In this document: positions 44,559 to 54,151 of the stretch, piece by piece | Layout: each line of letters opens with the position of its first letter | How positions within the stretch are numbered: the first letter of the stretch is position 1 | DNA from: Deltaproteobacteria bacterium | GTDB lineage: Bacteria > Desulfobacterota > Syntrophobacteria > Syntrophobacterales > Syntrophobacteraceae | Direction of reading: 5' to 3' | DNA: 64,000 nucleotides | Assembly: GCA_021780695.1 (NCBI GenBank) | Contig: JAJXYD010000004.1 | Coordinates: forward strand, 1 to 64,000 | The notes under the pieces: model-generated | Told to the model about the DNA's origin: nothing | The model's database searches: none | Seen by the model: only the letters and a program-made list of their open reading frames with translations | Program-made: the position numbers and the translations under genes

Positions 44559-44630
44559 TTGAGAATTCGGCCCCTGGTTAACCGGTAAAGCATTATCCGC
44601 CTCAAGACATCCGGGAGGGCAAATATAGGT

Positions 44631-46481
44631 TCATCTTGTCTGGAAATGCAAGCTAACAACCGCCCCTGCCCCCTCCCGGCTCGAAACCGAGACTCGAAAA
44701 CCGTGCGCCTCCATTATCTTTTTGACTATGGAAAGCCCAAGACCCGTGCCGTCCTTTTTTGTGGTGAAAAAAGGCAGGAAAATGCGTGCGATATCTTGCT
44801 GAGAAATTCCGGGACCGTTATCGGCAACTTCGATAAGGGGACCTCCGTGATTTTTACCGACAGCCTTTATCCTTATTTCGACCCTGCCCGATGGCCCGGC
44901 GGATTCCATGCCGTTTTTAACGACATTTGTAAGAACCTGCCGGATCTGCTCCGGGTCTCCCGTAACCTCCCCGACAGCGGACTCGGTTATGACTTCGATT
45001 TCCCGCCCCTCGCTACAGCCCTGCAATTGCAAAAGGCTCTCGGAAACGATCGTTTCGAGTCGAAACGGAATTTTTTTTAGCGAGATCGGCTTGCTGTAAT
45101 CAAGCAGGCTCGAGAGCATCTTTTCAAGCTGAGCTATCTGGTCAAGACCGATCGCGTAATGCTCGCGCAGAGGGGCGGCCTCGCCGATAGACCTTCCGAT
45201 TATCTGGAAATTGAGCTTTACCGAGGAAAGCGGATTTCGCATTTCATGGACTACCCCCGCGACCAGTTCGCCGATAGCGGCCATTTTCTCGGATTGAACG
45301 AGCTGCTCCTGGGTCTGCATCAACTCATCATAGGCTCTTTGCAAGGAGATTTCCTTTCGCTTTAAGGAATCTATGAGTGAGGAGAGCTCTTCGGCCATCG
45401 AATTAAAACTCTGGGCAAGAGTGCCGATCTCGTCGCGGCGCGAATAGGTTATTCTCTGGTCCACAGAACCGCTTGCCATAACGCGCGAGGCTTTGGCCAT
45501 CTCGATTATGGGCTTCGAGATTTGCCCGCTTAACCAAAAGGAGGCAAGAAAGCATATAAGGATAACGAGGGCGGCCGTGGTAAGAACGGCTGTTCGGATC
45601 GCCGTTACCGGGGCAAGAATTTCATTTTCTCCCATTTCCACCAGAAGACCCGCATGAAAGAGAGGAAGCCACCTGTAGCAGCCCACTACAAGGTGTCCCG
45701 TGTAGTTTCGGTATATCGAGATACCGTCTTTTCGGGCAACGGCCGAGACTATGCCCACGGTTTTAAACCTGCGTTTTGCCGTTTCCCCTAGACTTAAGAA
45801 CCTTGATTTTGTAACTATTTTCCCTTCCTTATCGACCAGATAGGCCTCACCGGTCTTGCCCAGGCCGGTCCTGTCGGAAAGAATCCGGTCCAGAGTTCCA
45901 TAGGCATCGAGAACCGAAAAGACAGCGCCCGCGATCCTTTTGTCGGCGCCGTAAACAGGCACGGTCAGATGTATGTACCATGCGCGGTCGGAGTGCTGCA
46001 TCAAATGGCTGAGGACCGGGCCTTTGGAGGCCTCCATATCCTTGAGATCCTTAAGATACATCTTCGTTACGATCATCTCGCTTTTGGGATTGGTCGAAGC
46101 GAGAACTTCACCCGAAAGAGTGATCAGATGGATGCTTGCGTAAGCTTGCGACTTTGCACTCTTTAGGGCCATAAGATCGTTTACCGCGGCTTCTTTGAGA
46201 TCTTTTGAGCCCTCAAAACCGACGGCCTTGCCGCCGCAAAGCTCCCTTACCGCCGTCATCCTGGACAGAACGTTTAAGTCCTGGAGCCTTTCCCGGTACC
46301 AGGAATGAAGGGTGTTGGCGCGGTCTTGCGAAATTGTCTCGATGTGGGTGTAGGCGGAGTCGATAAGAGTTTTTTCAGCGCTCCGGTACAACCCCAGCCC
46401 CATTATTACGATAGGGATCACCGCAACTATGAAGAAGGCGGCCAAAATCCTGTGCGAAATTTTTTCTTTGTATCGGTACAT
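44631..46481 (-). CDS. membrane sensor histidine kinase (dCache-HAMP), partner of NtrC-type regulator
   Basis: A 616-residue inner-membrane kinase. TM1 (about 10-32) and TM2 (about 290-315, TTAALVILICFLASFWLSG) flank a periplasmic Cache-type sensor. HAMP follows (RRDEIGTLAQSFNSMAEEL), then HisKA with VVHEMRNPLSSVKL and an HATPase with NVVKNGMESAG, DNGPGIS and GTGLGLSIVKKIMEAHG. The HEMRNPL box is of the NtrB/ZraS type. The start is taken at ATG 46481 (GGCGGAG upstream); an in-frame GTG at 46532 has no site. The periplasmic sensor fits detection of metal or small ligands. Confidence 0.92.
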   Translation of the reverse strand: MYRYKEKISHRILAAFFIVAVIPIVIMGLGLYRSAEKTLIDSAYTHIETISQDRANTLHSWYRERLQDLNVLSRMTAVRELCGGKAVGFEGSKDLKEAAVNDLMALKSAKSQAYASIHLITLSGEVLASTNPKSEMIVTKMYLKDLKDMEASKGPVLSHLMQHSDRAWYIHLTVPVYGADKRIAGAVFSVLDAYGTLDRILSDRTGLGKTGEAYLVDKEGKIVTKSRFLSLGETAKRRFKTVGIVSAVARKDGISIYRNYTGHLVVGCYRWLPLFHAGLLVEMGENEILAPVTAIRTAVLTTAALVILICFLASFWLSGQISKPIIEMAKASRVMASGSVDQRITYSRRDEIGTLAQSFNSMAEELSSLIDSLKRKEISLQRAYDELMQTQEQLVQSEKMAAIGELVAGVVHEMRNPLSSVKLNFQIIGRSIGEAAPLREHYAIGLDQIAQLEKMLSSLLDYSKPISLKKIPFRLETIVSESLLQLQGCSEGREIEVITESAVGEVTGDPEQIRQVLTNVVKNGMESAGPSGRVEIRIKAVGKNHGGPLIEVADNGPGISQQDIARIFLPFFTTKKDGTGLGLSIVKKIMEAHGFRVSVSSREGAGAVVSLHFQTR

Positions 46482-46610
46482 GCTCCGCCCGCCCGTTATT
46501 CGGCGATTCGCGCCATAAAGGATTAAGCACACAATTATAAGGTTTTAACGGCCTCGCTACATCCTCACCTATCTTTTATATGATAGTCTACCGCAAGATT
46601 CTTACATTGA

Positions 46611-46660
46611 AAAAAACTTTCAATCGGGTATTGAAAGCTATTTTCAACACCCGATTGAAA
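46611..46660 (-). terminator. Rho-independent terminator of YHS-like gene
   Basis: On the minus strand TTTCAATCGGGT and ACCCGATTGAAA (complement of 46649-46660 and 46618-46629) form a perfect 12-bp stem, with a nested TTGAAA/TTTCAA stem inside the loop, followed by six T (46611-46616). It lies about 38 bases after the YHS-like stop. Confidence 0.85.
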
Positions 46661-46697
46661 AAAGGGCAGGCAACCCACTGCATGCCCCTGTGCCGTC

Positions 46698-46979
46698 TTA
46701 TTTTTGCCCCTCCGCCGGCGACTTGGCAAGCGTCACCCCTTGAGCCTCCATTTGGCTCAGGTATTTTTGCGGATTTTTCTTAAACGCGGCCTTGCAGCGG
46801 GGGCAGCAGAAATAAATGCGCTGGCCATGATAATCGACGTAGACATTCTTGTCGATTTTGTTGCCAAGGACCGGGCAAAGAGTCTGCTGAGCGGCCTGGG
46901 CAAAATTTGGCATGCTCCAGCCAAATGCAAGCAGACCAAGAGCTACTCCCAGGAAAATGCCAACTCTAATCTTTTTCAT
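46698..46979 (-). CDS. periplasmic YHS-like metal-binding protein
   Basis: A 93-residue exported protein. A signal peptide (about 1-29, ending FAQA) is followed by a single YHS/TRASH-like module: TLCPVLGNKIDKNVYVDYHG, then RIYFCCPRCKAAFKKNP. The Cys of LCPV and the CCxxC cluster are typical of small modules that bind soft metals such as copper. AAGGAG is six bases before the ATG. It sits between the NtrC-type sensor kinase and a TolC gene and has its own terminator. A role as periplasmic copper chaperone or buffer is inferred. Confidence 0.8.
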   Translation of the reverse strand: MKKIRVGIFLGVALGLLAFGWSMPNFAQAAQQTLCPVLGNKIDKNVYVDYHGQRIYFCCPRCKAAFKKNPQKYLSQMEAQGVTLAKSPAEGQK

Positions 46980-47053
46980 TTTTTCTCCTTACCTGATTAA
47001 AGGAATTAACAATGATAGTTTTCGCGTATGGATCGCGTTCGTGCAATGGTTGA

Positions 47054-47069
47054 TGCAAATAAAAAACCA
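47054..47069 (-). promoter_or_regulatory. candidate sigma-54 promoter of YHS-like gene
   Basis: On the minus strand TGGTTTTTTATTTGCA has the GG (-24) and TTGCA (-12) elements at exact spacing, although the CACG part of the -24 box is missing. Predicted start is about 47043, 64 bases before the ATG. It is weaker than the site before cusB. Confidence 0.4.
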
Positions 47070-47492
47070 TTTCAAAAGAAACGACGTATTTTTTGCAGCA
47101 CTGCTGTGAAACAGGCTACGCCAAGTGGTTGAACTATCATGCATTCTTGGATAATCTTTTCGCTTCCAAAGGGCAAAAGCACACCACGGAGTGGAATTTT
47201 ATTTTAGGGCGCCCGCTCTAAAGCAAGTCTATATCGTTTGCGGAGGTTGTTTTTTAAGATCGGCGGAATTTTTCCGCCCGCGCGAGTATTGCGATCGAAG
47301 CCGGCCCGGTTTGAAAAACGACTAAATCAGAGGAAAATTCCCTCCCTCTTTACCGGACAGCAGAGTTTTTGCAAATAAGATTTTTCGAGATATTCTCACT
47401 TTGGGTACTTTTACCTTTACAAGGCGTAATGGAGAAAGTAGACGATTGAAAGGACCAAATACCCCGGGCACTATAAAAAGGAGGGAGTCTAA
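47070..47492. other. gene-free stretch before tolC-like gene
   Basis: About 420 bases without a supported gene. Nothing recognisable beyond AT-rich patches; no sigma-54 match upstream of the TolC gene was found. Confidence 0.4.
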
Positions 47493-48854
47493 ATGAGACC
47501 AATTCGCGCCTGCCTTGTCGCGGCCGCTCTGTTAATCGTTTTTTCGGGCTGCGTGTCGACTCCTCCGGAGGATGCAACGCTCCTCAACGATCCATCGCTT
47601 CCGCAAAATGAAGTAATGCCCTCGAAGGATTTGCCCGAGCAAGCGCCCAGGCTCACCTCCAAATCGACTTTAAACGATTATCTCATCTATGCGGCCCTCA
47701 ATAATCCGGGCCTTAAAGCCGCATTTCTCAAATGGGTGGCGGCGCTGGAGAAAATTCCCCAGGTCACAGCGCTTCCCGACCCGCAGCTGGGCTATATGTA
47801 CTACGTTCAGGAGGGCGTTATGGCGCCTCAGCGCCAGGGGATCGCGCTGACCCAGACCTTTCCCTGGTTTGGAAAGCTCAAATTAAAGGGTAACGCCGCG
47901 GCCGCCGCGGCCCGAGCGGAAAAAGCCCGCTATGATGCCGCGCAGCTCAAGCTCTTTTTTGAGGTAAAAGATGCCTACTATGAATACTATTATCTGGCGC
48001 GGGCCATCGCCGTTACAAAGGAAAACCTTGGCTACGTGAAGTATTTGGAAAGCGTGGCCCGCGCCGGTTACGCATCGGGAATCATTACCTACGCGGACGT
48101 GGTCCAGGCGCAAGTGGAGTTGGGAAAACTCGAGGACGGGTTAAAGACCCTGGAAGACGAGGCCGAACCCGTGGCCGCCAAGCTCAACGCGGCCCTTAAC
48201 AGGCCTGCCGATGCTCCGCTCTTCTGGCCGGCAAAAATAGAGGAAGAAAAGGTATCTTTTACAACCAATCAGCTTTTGACCTGGCTGAAGCATTCCAATC
48301 CGGATTTAAGAGCCATAGATTTTCAGGCTCGGGGAGCAAAGTCGAAAATCGACCTCGCCAGGAAAGACTACTATCCGGATGTGACGTTGGGAATTCAGGG
48401 CTTTGATACGGGCAGACAATTTGTACCCAATGACCCGGTCATGGCTACAGCCTCGATCAATGTTCCTATCTGGTGGAGCAAATACCGGGCTGAAGAAAGG
48501 GAGGCAAGGGCCAACTACGAGGCCTTCCTAAGACAGCGTAGCGACAGTGAAAACACTTTGGTCGCCGACGTCAAATTCGCCGACTACAAGTTTAAGGACG
48601 CGGACCGAAAGATCGCCCTCTACCGGGGGGCACTGATCCCCGAGGCCAAACAGGCGCTCGAGGTCTCGCTGCAGGCTTACCAAACGGGAAAAGCCACCTA
48701 CGCCAACGTGGTGGATGCAATCCGAAATCTCCTGGAATTTGAACTCTCCTACGAGCGCGCTCTTACAAACCGCGAGCAGAACCTTGCCAAGCTGGAAATG
48801 CTTGTGGGAAGACCCCTGGTAAATAAGGGCAAGACACGCCGCCCGAAGTCCTGA
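47493..48854 (+). CDS. TolC-family outer-membrane efflux lipoprotein (CusC-like)
   Basis: A 453-residue outer-membrane channel subunit. The signal peptide ends in the lipobox VFSGC (Cys23), so it is a lipoprotein as in CusC/OprM. Two OEP repeats follow with long coiled coils (AAAAAARAEKARYDAAQ..., LEFELSYERALTNREQNLAKLEMLVGRPL). LGYMYYVQEGVMAPQRQGIALTQTFPWFGKLKLKG resembles metal-efflux CusC/CzcC-type TolCs. It probably completes the CusBA tripartite pump. GGAGGGAG lies nine bases before the ATG. Confidence 0.9.
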   Translation: MRPIRACLVAAALLIVFSGCVSTPPEDATLLNDPSLPQNEVMPSKDLPEQAPRLTSKSTLNDYLIYAALNNPGLKAAFLKWVAALEKIPQVTALPDPQLGYMYYVQEGVMAPQRQGIALTQTFPWFGKLKLKGNAAAAAARAEKARYDAAQLKLFFEVKDAYYEYYYLARAIAVTKENLGYVKYLESVARAGYASGIITYADVVQAQVELGKLEDGLKTLEDEAEPVAAKLNAALNRPADAPLFWPAKIEEEKVSFTTNQLLTWLKHSNPDLRAIDFQARGAKSKIDLARKDYYPDVTLGIQGFDTGRQFVPNDPVMATASINVPIWWSKYRAEEREARANYEAFLRQRSDSENTLVADVKFADYKFKDADRKIALYRGALIPEAKQALEVSLQAYQTGKATYANVVDAIRNLLEFELSYERALTNREQNLAKLEMLVGRPLVNKGKTRRPKS

Positions 48855-49102
48855 GTACAACACCGGGAAGGTCCAAGCGAGGCTCATCTTCCCTGCACAT
48901 TTTCGCTGGTTCCTTCTCTCAGGCCGATTATTGCTCACTTCCATGGCGCATTGGCATTAAAATAAGTTATTATGCTATTGTTATAGCGTAAGCCGCGCAA
49001 AAACGAAGAAAGCCCCGAGGCAGGTGCGCGAAAAGGCAGACCTCTTGATTTACTGCCTGCGCCCGGCTCGTTTATTTCCAGAAAGAGAGGTCGATTGGCG
49101 AT

Positions 49103-50299
49103 ATGAACGAAAACGAAGAATCCAGGGACGAATTGGCCGAAGAGGAAAGCTTTGCCGATCTTTTGCGGCAAAGCACACTAAAACCCGCTCGCTTCAATCC
49201 GGGCCAGAAGGTCAAAGCCAGGGTCGTCGGCATTTCCTCGGAGTCGGTCTTTATCGATATGGGTGGGAAAAGCGAGGGTTACCTCGACGCAAAGGAATTT
49301 CTCGACGAAGAAGGCAAGCTCCTGGTTGCCGAGGGCGAACTGATCGAGGCCTACTTCCTTTCGGCCGACGAAAACCAGATGCGTTTCACCACCCGGATTT
49401 CCGGGGGGGATGCGGGACGCTACTACCTCGAAGAAGCCTGGCGAAACGCTATCCCCGTCGAAGGGCTGGTTGAAAAAGAGATAAAGGGGGGTTTTGAAAT
49501 AAAGATAGCCGGAGGACTTCGCGGTTTTTGCCCCTTTTCCCAAATGGGGCTGCAAAGAGAAAACCCCAAGGATATAACGGGCCGGCATCTTGATTTCCGC
49601 ATCACTCAATACGGTGAAAAGGGCAGAAACATAGTTCTTTCAAACCGCGCGGTGCTGGAGGAAGAAAGATCGCGGCAGAGGGAGGAGCAAAAAAGCCTTT
49701 TGCTGGAAGGGGCCAAGGTCATCGGCACGATCAGCTCGATTCATAATTTCGGGGCATTCATAAAGGTCGGCGGCATCGATGGACTTATCCCGATTTCGGA
49801 AATCGGCTGGGACCGAACCGAAGATATAAACGAAGTGCTCAAGGTCGGCCAGGAAGTCGAGGTAATCGCCATGAAGCTCGACTGGGAAAACGACCGGCTC
49901 TCTTTTAGCTTGAAACGGGCGCTTCCGGACCCCTGGGAGAGCATAGAAAAGGATTTTCCCCCCGGCTCCAGCCATACCGGCACGGTGGTGCGTCTGACAA
50001 ATTTTGGCGCCTTCGTCTCTCTGGCCCCCGGCTTAGACGGTCTTTTGCACATCTCAAAGCTTGGAGCGGGGAAAAAAATTAGGCATCCGCATGAAGCGGT
50101 GGCAAAAGGGCAGGTTATCGAGGTAAAGATCGACTCCATCGACAGGGAAAACAAGCGTATTTCGCTTTTGCCCGTGGCAAGCGGGCAGGCCGAAGATCAA
50201 AGCGAAGAAGATTTCGCCCGCTACGCCAAAACGAGCTCCGCGATGGGAACCCTTGCAGATCTTTTGCAGGCAAAGCTGCTGGAGAAGAAGAAAAAATAG
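49103..50299 (+). CDS. S1-domain RNA-binding protein with four S1 repeats
   Basis: A 398-residue cytoplasmic protein similar to ribosomal protein S1 but shorter. S1-type repeats are at about 32-105 (GQKVKARVVGISSESVFIDMGGKSEGYL), 115-185, 200-272 (GAKVIGTISSIHNFGAFIKVGGIDGLIPISEI) and 285-358 (SSHTGTVVRLTNFGAFVSLAPGLDGLLHISKL). The third and fourth are canonical OB folds; the second is degenerate. Typical S1 has six repeats. It may assist translation or RNA stability. The acidic N-terminus (NENEESRDELAEEESFADLL) resembles that of S1-like regulators. ATG 49103 is downstream of AGAGAGG, with a longish spacing of about 13. Confidence 0.88.
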   Translation: MNENEESRDELAEEESFADLLRQSTLKPARFNPGQKVKARVVGISSESVFIDMGGKSEGYLDAKEFLDEEGKLLVAEGELIEAYFLSADENQMRFTTRISGGDAGRYYLEEAWRNAIPVEGLVEKEIKGGFEIKIAGGLRGFCPFSQMGLQRENPKDITGRHLDFRITQYGEKGRNIVLSNRAVLEEERSRQREEQKSLLLEGAKVIGTISSIHNFGAFIKVGGIDGLIPISEIGWDRTEDINEVLKVGQEVEVIAMKLDWENDRLSFSLKRALPDPWESIEKDFPPGSSHTGTVVRLTNFGAFVSLAPGLDGLLHISKLGAGKKIRHPHEAVAKGQVIEVKIDSIDRENKRISLLPVASGQAEDQSEEDFARYAKTSSAMGTLADLLQAKLLEKKKK

Positions 50300-50358
50300 C
50301 CGATAACCGTTTGGCAATGTTTTCTCAGGCAACCAAACCCTTTGCAGGATTCAGAGCT

Positions 50359-50637
50359 TTATACGGCCGGCGCCTGGATTTTCAAAGTGTCGTCGAGCCT
50401 GTTTCGGACGACGCATATGTCATAGTCCATCTGGAGCCCCAGCCAGAAGTGCGGGGCGGTGGAAAAATACCGGCCCAGGCGGATGGCCGTATCCGTAGTT
50501 ATCCTGCGTTTTCCGAGAACGATTTCGTTAATGCGCCGAGGCGGAACATTTATGGATAGCGCCAGCCGGGTCTGGCTTAATCCCAAGGGCTTGATGAAGT
50601 CTTTGAGCAAAATTTTACCGGGATGAACGGGCCTCAT
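50359..50637 (-). CDS. higA: HigA-family antitoxin without adjacent toxin
   Basis: A 92-residue XRE-type helix-turn-helix protein of the HigA/VapI family (HPGKILLKDFIKPLGLSQTRLALSINVPPRRINEIVLGKRRITTDTAIRLGRYF, then the typical FWLGLQMDYDICV). HigA normally represses and neutralises HigB, whose gene usually lies immediately upstream. Here the upstream stretch to 50850 encodes no HigB-like protein, so this is an orphan or the toxin is lost. AAGGAGGGG precedes the ATG at 50637. Confidence 0.88.
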   Translation of the reverse strand: MRPVHPGKILLKDFIKPLGLSQTRLALSINVPPRRINEIVLGKRRITTDTAIRLGRYFSTAPHFWLGLQMDYDICVVRNRLDDTLKIQAPAV

Positions 50638-50853
50638 TTTTCCCCTCCTTGTGCCAACCCTTCCGCAAACAAAACTTTTTCCACTCTTTAAGCACACTAC
50701 ATGCCAGAAGACTTCCGGATCGGTTACCGATTGGCCTTGGCGGCTTTTGTGGAAAAGAACCGGCCTCGGAGCCGCGAAAAAGAGCACAAGCCCCTCTTTT
50801 GCTCTCCCCCGCGGCTGCGTAACGGAATCTTTGCTTCGCTCCGGCTGCCTTCT

Positions 50854-51852
50854 CTAGTAGTAGCCCCCCTGGGACACCTTACCTCTAAAGACGTAATAGC
50901 AGTAAGAGACATAGACCAGAATGAGGGGCAAAACCACAAGGGTTCCCACCAGAAGAAAGGCTTGAGAAGAGGGCGCAGCGGCGGCCTGCCGGAAAGTGAC
51001 GGCAAAGGGGACAAGCCAGGGCCAGAAGCTTATTGCCCACCCGATATAGCCCAGGAGAAAGACGCCAAGGCTCATAAAAAAAGGACTCGTCTCGGCCCCC
51101 CGGCAAAGTTGCCTCCAGATCCCAAGAATAAGACCCAATGAGGCCAGCGGCAGGGGAAGAAGATAGAAGATATTGGGCGAGGTAAACCACAGTTGTTTTA
51201 TTCGAGGCTCCATTAACGGCATACTGATGCTGACGATAGCCAGGAAAAACGCGACATAGGCCAGGACGTAGGAGGCGCATTTTCGCCCCCAGCTCTGGGT
51301 AGCCCCTTCGGTTTTCATAACGAGCCAGGTAGACCCAAGCAATGCGTAGCCGAAAATCAGCGCCATTCCGGTCATCAGGCTGTAGGCGCTTATCCAGTCG
51401 AAAGGCCCTCCCGCGTAGCTTCGCCCCACGACATGCACACCCAAAACATAGGTGCCAAGGATCATGCCCTGCATGAAAGCGGCGAGCACGGAGCCGAAAT
51501 GAAAGGCATAGTCCCAGATCCGGCGCGATCTTGTGGCCTTGAAGCGAAACTCGAAGGCCACGCCGCGAAAGATAAGACCCAGAAGCATCAGGATAACAGG
51601 CATATAGAAGGCGGGCATAAGGATCGCGTAGGCCAGGGGAAAGGCCGCCAGAAGCCCCCCGCCGCTCAAAACGAGCCATGTTTCATTGCCGTCCCAGAAA
51701 GGAGCGATAGAATTCATCATAAGGTCTCGGGATTCTTCCGAAGGGGCAAAAGGAAACAAAATGCCTATCCCCAGGTCGAAACCGTCCAGAAAGACATAGA
51801 GACACAGGGCGATAAAAAGCAGGCAATACCATACCAGAGGGATTTGAGACAT
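50854..51852 (-). CDS. cydB: cytochrome bd quinol oxidase subunit II
   Basis: A 332-residue inner-membrane protein with eight or so helices that forms the heterodimeric bd oxidase with CydA. Family marks: FLDGFDLGIGILFPF, NSIAPFWDGNETWLVLSGGGLLAAFP and the GRSYAGGPFDWISAYSLMTG block. The oxidase reduces oxygen to water with quinol, giving oxygen scavenging in anaerobes. ATG 51852 follows AAGGA and is five bases after the cydA stop. Confidence 0.93.
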   Translation of the reverse strand: MSQIPLVWYCLLFIALCLYVFLDGFDLGIGILFPFAPSEESRDLMMNSIAPFWDGNETWLVLSGGGLLAAFPLAYAILMPAFYMPVILMLLGLIFRGVAFEFRFKATRSRRIWDYAFHFGSVLAAFMQGMILGTYVLGVHVVGRSYAGGPFDWISAYSLMTGMALIFGYALLGSTWLVMKTEGATQSWGRKCASYVLAYVAFFLAIVSISMPLMEPRIKQLWFTSPNIFYLLPLPLASLGLILGIWRQLCRGAETSPFFMSLGVFLLGYIGWAISFWPWLVPFAVTFRQAAAAPSSQAFLLVGTLVVLPLILVYVSYCYYVFRGKVSQGGYY

Positions 51853-51856
51853 TGTA

Positions 51857-53248
51857 TCAGTCCTTTTCAGAAGCGGGGTCCGTGATGAGAACCGGTTGGT
51901 CAAGGCCGCGAGAACCGTAGGTTTTTTCCCTCGCCCCGGGCCCCTTGCCTATGAGCTTCATAATGAAATGGACTCCGGCGCCAAAGACTACCGCGTAGGT
52001 GAGCACAAAAGCGCAAAACGACAAAGCCACGGTCGCTCCATTTACCGGAGAAACAGCCTGTTCGGTCCGCAAAATGTTGTAGACCACCCAGGGCTGTCTG
52101 CCCGTTTCGGTCACGCACCAGCCGCAAAGCACCGCCAGAAAGCCCGCGGGGCTCATTAAAACGCACCAGCGCTGAAACCACCTCGTATCGAACAAACGCT
52201 TCCTGAAAAAAAGGACAAGAGCGGTTAAACCGGTCAGGATCATAAGGCTGCCCAGTCCCACCATGGCGCGAAAGGCGAAAAAAACCAGGGGGACAGGGGG
52301 ATGGTCGCCTCTTGGCCACTCATCGAGTCCCCTTACCAGCCCCTCTGGGTCATGGGTAAGGATAAGGCTCGACAGTTTTGGTATTTCAATTGCGTATTTG
52401 GTAACTTCATCCTTTTGATCCGGCCATCCGAAAATTATCGAGGGCGCCCCGCGCTGGGTTTTCCACAGCCCTTCCATTGCCGCCACCTTCTCGGGCTGGT
52501 ATTTGAGAGTGTTGCGGCCGTGGGAATCACCGATAAAAAGCTGTAGAGGGGCAACGAAGATCGCCATAATCATGGCCATGCCCAACATAATGCGCGCCTG
52601 TTTGATGTGGCGTCCGCGCAGAAGGTACCAGGCCCCGACTCCGCCAACGGCAAAAGCGGTGGTAAGATAGGCCGCTGTGACCATATGGAAGAACCGGTAA
52701 GGAAAGGAGGGATTGAAAATGATCTGCTTCCAGTCGACTGGAAACAGTCGCCCGTCCTTGGCGATCCTAAAACCCTGGGGAGTTTGCATAAAACTGTTTG
52801 CCGCAAGAATCCAGAAGGCTGAAAGCAGGGTGCCCGCGGCCACAATGATGTTTGAGGCAAAATAGGTTTTGCGTCCGACCCGGTTTTCTCCAAACAACAT
52901 TACGCCAAGGAAGGAAGCTTCGAGAAAAAATGCGGTCAAGACCTCGTAGCCAAGCATCGGCCCGAGAATATTTCCGGCCCTGTCCGAAAAGAGCGCCCAG
53001 TTTGTCCCGAACTGAAAGGACATGACAACGCCCGAAACGACGCCCATACCGAAAGTTACGGCAAAAATCTTCACCCACATATGATATACGTCGCCGTAGG
53101 CGCTGTTTGCCGTTCTAAGCCGGCGCCACTGCAAAACGGCCAGCCAGCTTCCAAGGCCGATCGTAAAGGAAGGAAAAAGGATGTGAAAGGCAATGATGAA
53201 CGCGAACTGGATGCGTGAGAGCATCACCGGGTCCAGATGTCCCAACAT
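51857..53248 (-). CDS. cydA: cytochrome bd quinol oxidase subunit I
   Basis: A 463-residue heme-bearing subunit with nine helices. It contains DPVMLSRIQFAFIIAFHILFPSFTIG (His of the high-spin heme), the GRNTLKYQPEKVAAMEG quinol-site region and GWCVTETGRQPWVVYNILRT near the C-terminus. It is shorter than E. coli CydA (522 residues), as in short-Q-loop or cyanide-insensitive enzymes. GGGGAG precedes ATG 53248. No cydX or cydDC gene was seen nearby. Confidence 0.94.
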   Translation of the reverse strand: MLGHLDPVMLSRIQFAFIIAFHILFPSFTIGLGSWLAVLQWRRLRTANSAYGDVYHMWVKIFAVTFGMGVVSGVVMSFQFGTNWALFSDRAGNILGPMLGYEVLTAFFLEASFLGVMLFGENRVGRKTYFASNIIVAAGTLLSAFWILAANSFMQTPQGFRIAKDGRLFPVDWKQIIFNPSFPYRFFHMVTAAYLTTAFAVGGVGAWYLLRGRHIKQARIMLGMAMIMAIFVAPLQLFIGDSHGRNTLKYQPEKVAAMEGLWKTQRGAPSIIFGWPDQKDEVTKYAIEIPKLSSLILTHDPEGLVRGLDEWPRGDHPPVPLVFFAFRAMVGLGSLMILTGLTALVLFFRKRLFDTRWFQRWCVLMSPAGFLAVLCGWCVTETGRQPWVVYNILRTEQAVSPVNGATVALSFCAFVLTYAVVFGAGVHFIMKLIGKGPGAREKTYGSRGLDQPVLITDPASEKD

Positions 53249-53419
53249 AGGCCGGATCTCCCCGTGCGGTATTGGGAAAAAGCTTTGAGGGCAGATTAAG
53301 TCCCGTACCGCGCGGGACTAAAACCCACCGGAAACTTTCGAGGCCCTTCGCCTCTTGCGACGCCAGGGATTAAAATAAATTATTTAAAGCTTCGTTGTAA
53401 ACAGGGAAGAGGAGTAATA

Positions 53420-54151
53420 GTGCCCGAAGTTACGCCCCACGCCGCATCGCCCGCACAATGGGTCCGATACCCCCAATGCCGCCTGCTGTTGTGCGGAGAT
53501 ACCGGAGTTAGTGTGGAATTTGCCGAGGCGATAGACCCGTGGATCAACCGGCGGGTCCGCAGCCTGCATAAAAGGTTAAAAGAGGGGGCTTATCCGGGCA
53601 TAATCGATATGGGTCCCACATACCGTTGCCTTTTCATCCGGTATGACCCCTTCCTGTGCTCTCTGGAAAAGCTTACGTGCATAATAGAGCAAAACCTGGA
53701 CATCCCGGAGGCTCAAGAAGAGGAAAACGAGAGGATCCTGGAAGTTCCGGTTTGCTATGGAGGCCCGTTCGGCCCTGATATAAAAGAGGTTGGAGCTAGA
53801 CACTCCCTGGACGAAAGCGAGGTCATAGCGCTCCATTCGGCCCCTGTCTACCGGGTCTATATGATAGGGTTCATTCTTGGCTTCCCCTATCTGGGAGGCC
53901 TTGACGAAAGGCTCTGCACTCCCAGGAAAAACAGCCCCGGGAAAGCCGTCCCACCCGGAAGCGTGGGGATCGCCGACCGGCAGACGGGAATTTACCCCGT
54001 GGCCAGTCCGGGAGGCTGGTGGATCGTTGGAAGAACGCCCCTCAAGCTTTTCGATCTTAAAAGAGAAGCCCCCTTTCTTTTTAGAGCCGGGGACGCCGTG
54101 CGCTTCAAACCGATAACGAGACAAGAATTTGAGAGCTATAAAGATCATTGA
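53420..54151 (+). CDS. pxpB: 5-oxoprolinase subunit B (KipI-like)
   Basis: A 243-residue cytoplasmic subunit of the ATP-dependent 5-oxoprolinase PxpABC, which opens pyroglutamate to glutamate. Recognised by RLLLCGDTGVSVEFAEAIDP, YGGPFGPDIKEVG, GFILGFPYLGGLDERLCTPR and PGSVGIADRQTGIYPVASPGGWWIVGRTP. The start is GTG after GAGGAG. It overlaps pxpC by 23 bases and is the first gene of a three-gene operon. The N-terminus is about 15-20 residues longer than typical. Confidence 0.92.
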   Translation: MPEVTPHAASPAQWVRYPQCRLLLCGDTGVSVEFAEAIDPWINRRVRSLHKRLKEGAYPGIIDMGPTYRCLFIRYDPFLCSLEKLTCIIEQNLDIPEAQEEENERILEVPVCYGGPFGPDIKEVGARHSLDESEVIALHSAPVYRVYMIGFILGFPYLGGLDERLCTPRKNSPGKAVPPGSVGIADRQTGIYPVASPGGWWIVGRTPLKLFDLKREAPFLFRAGDAVRFKPITRQEFESYKDH

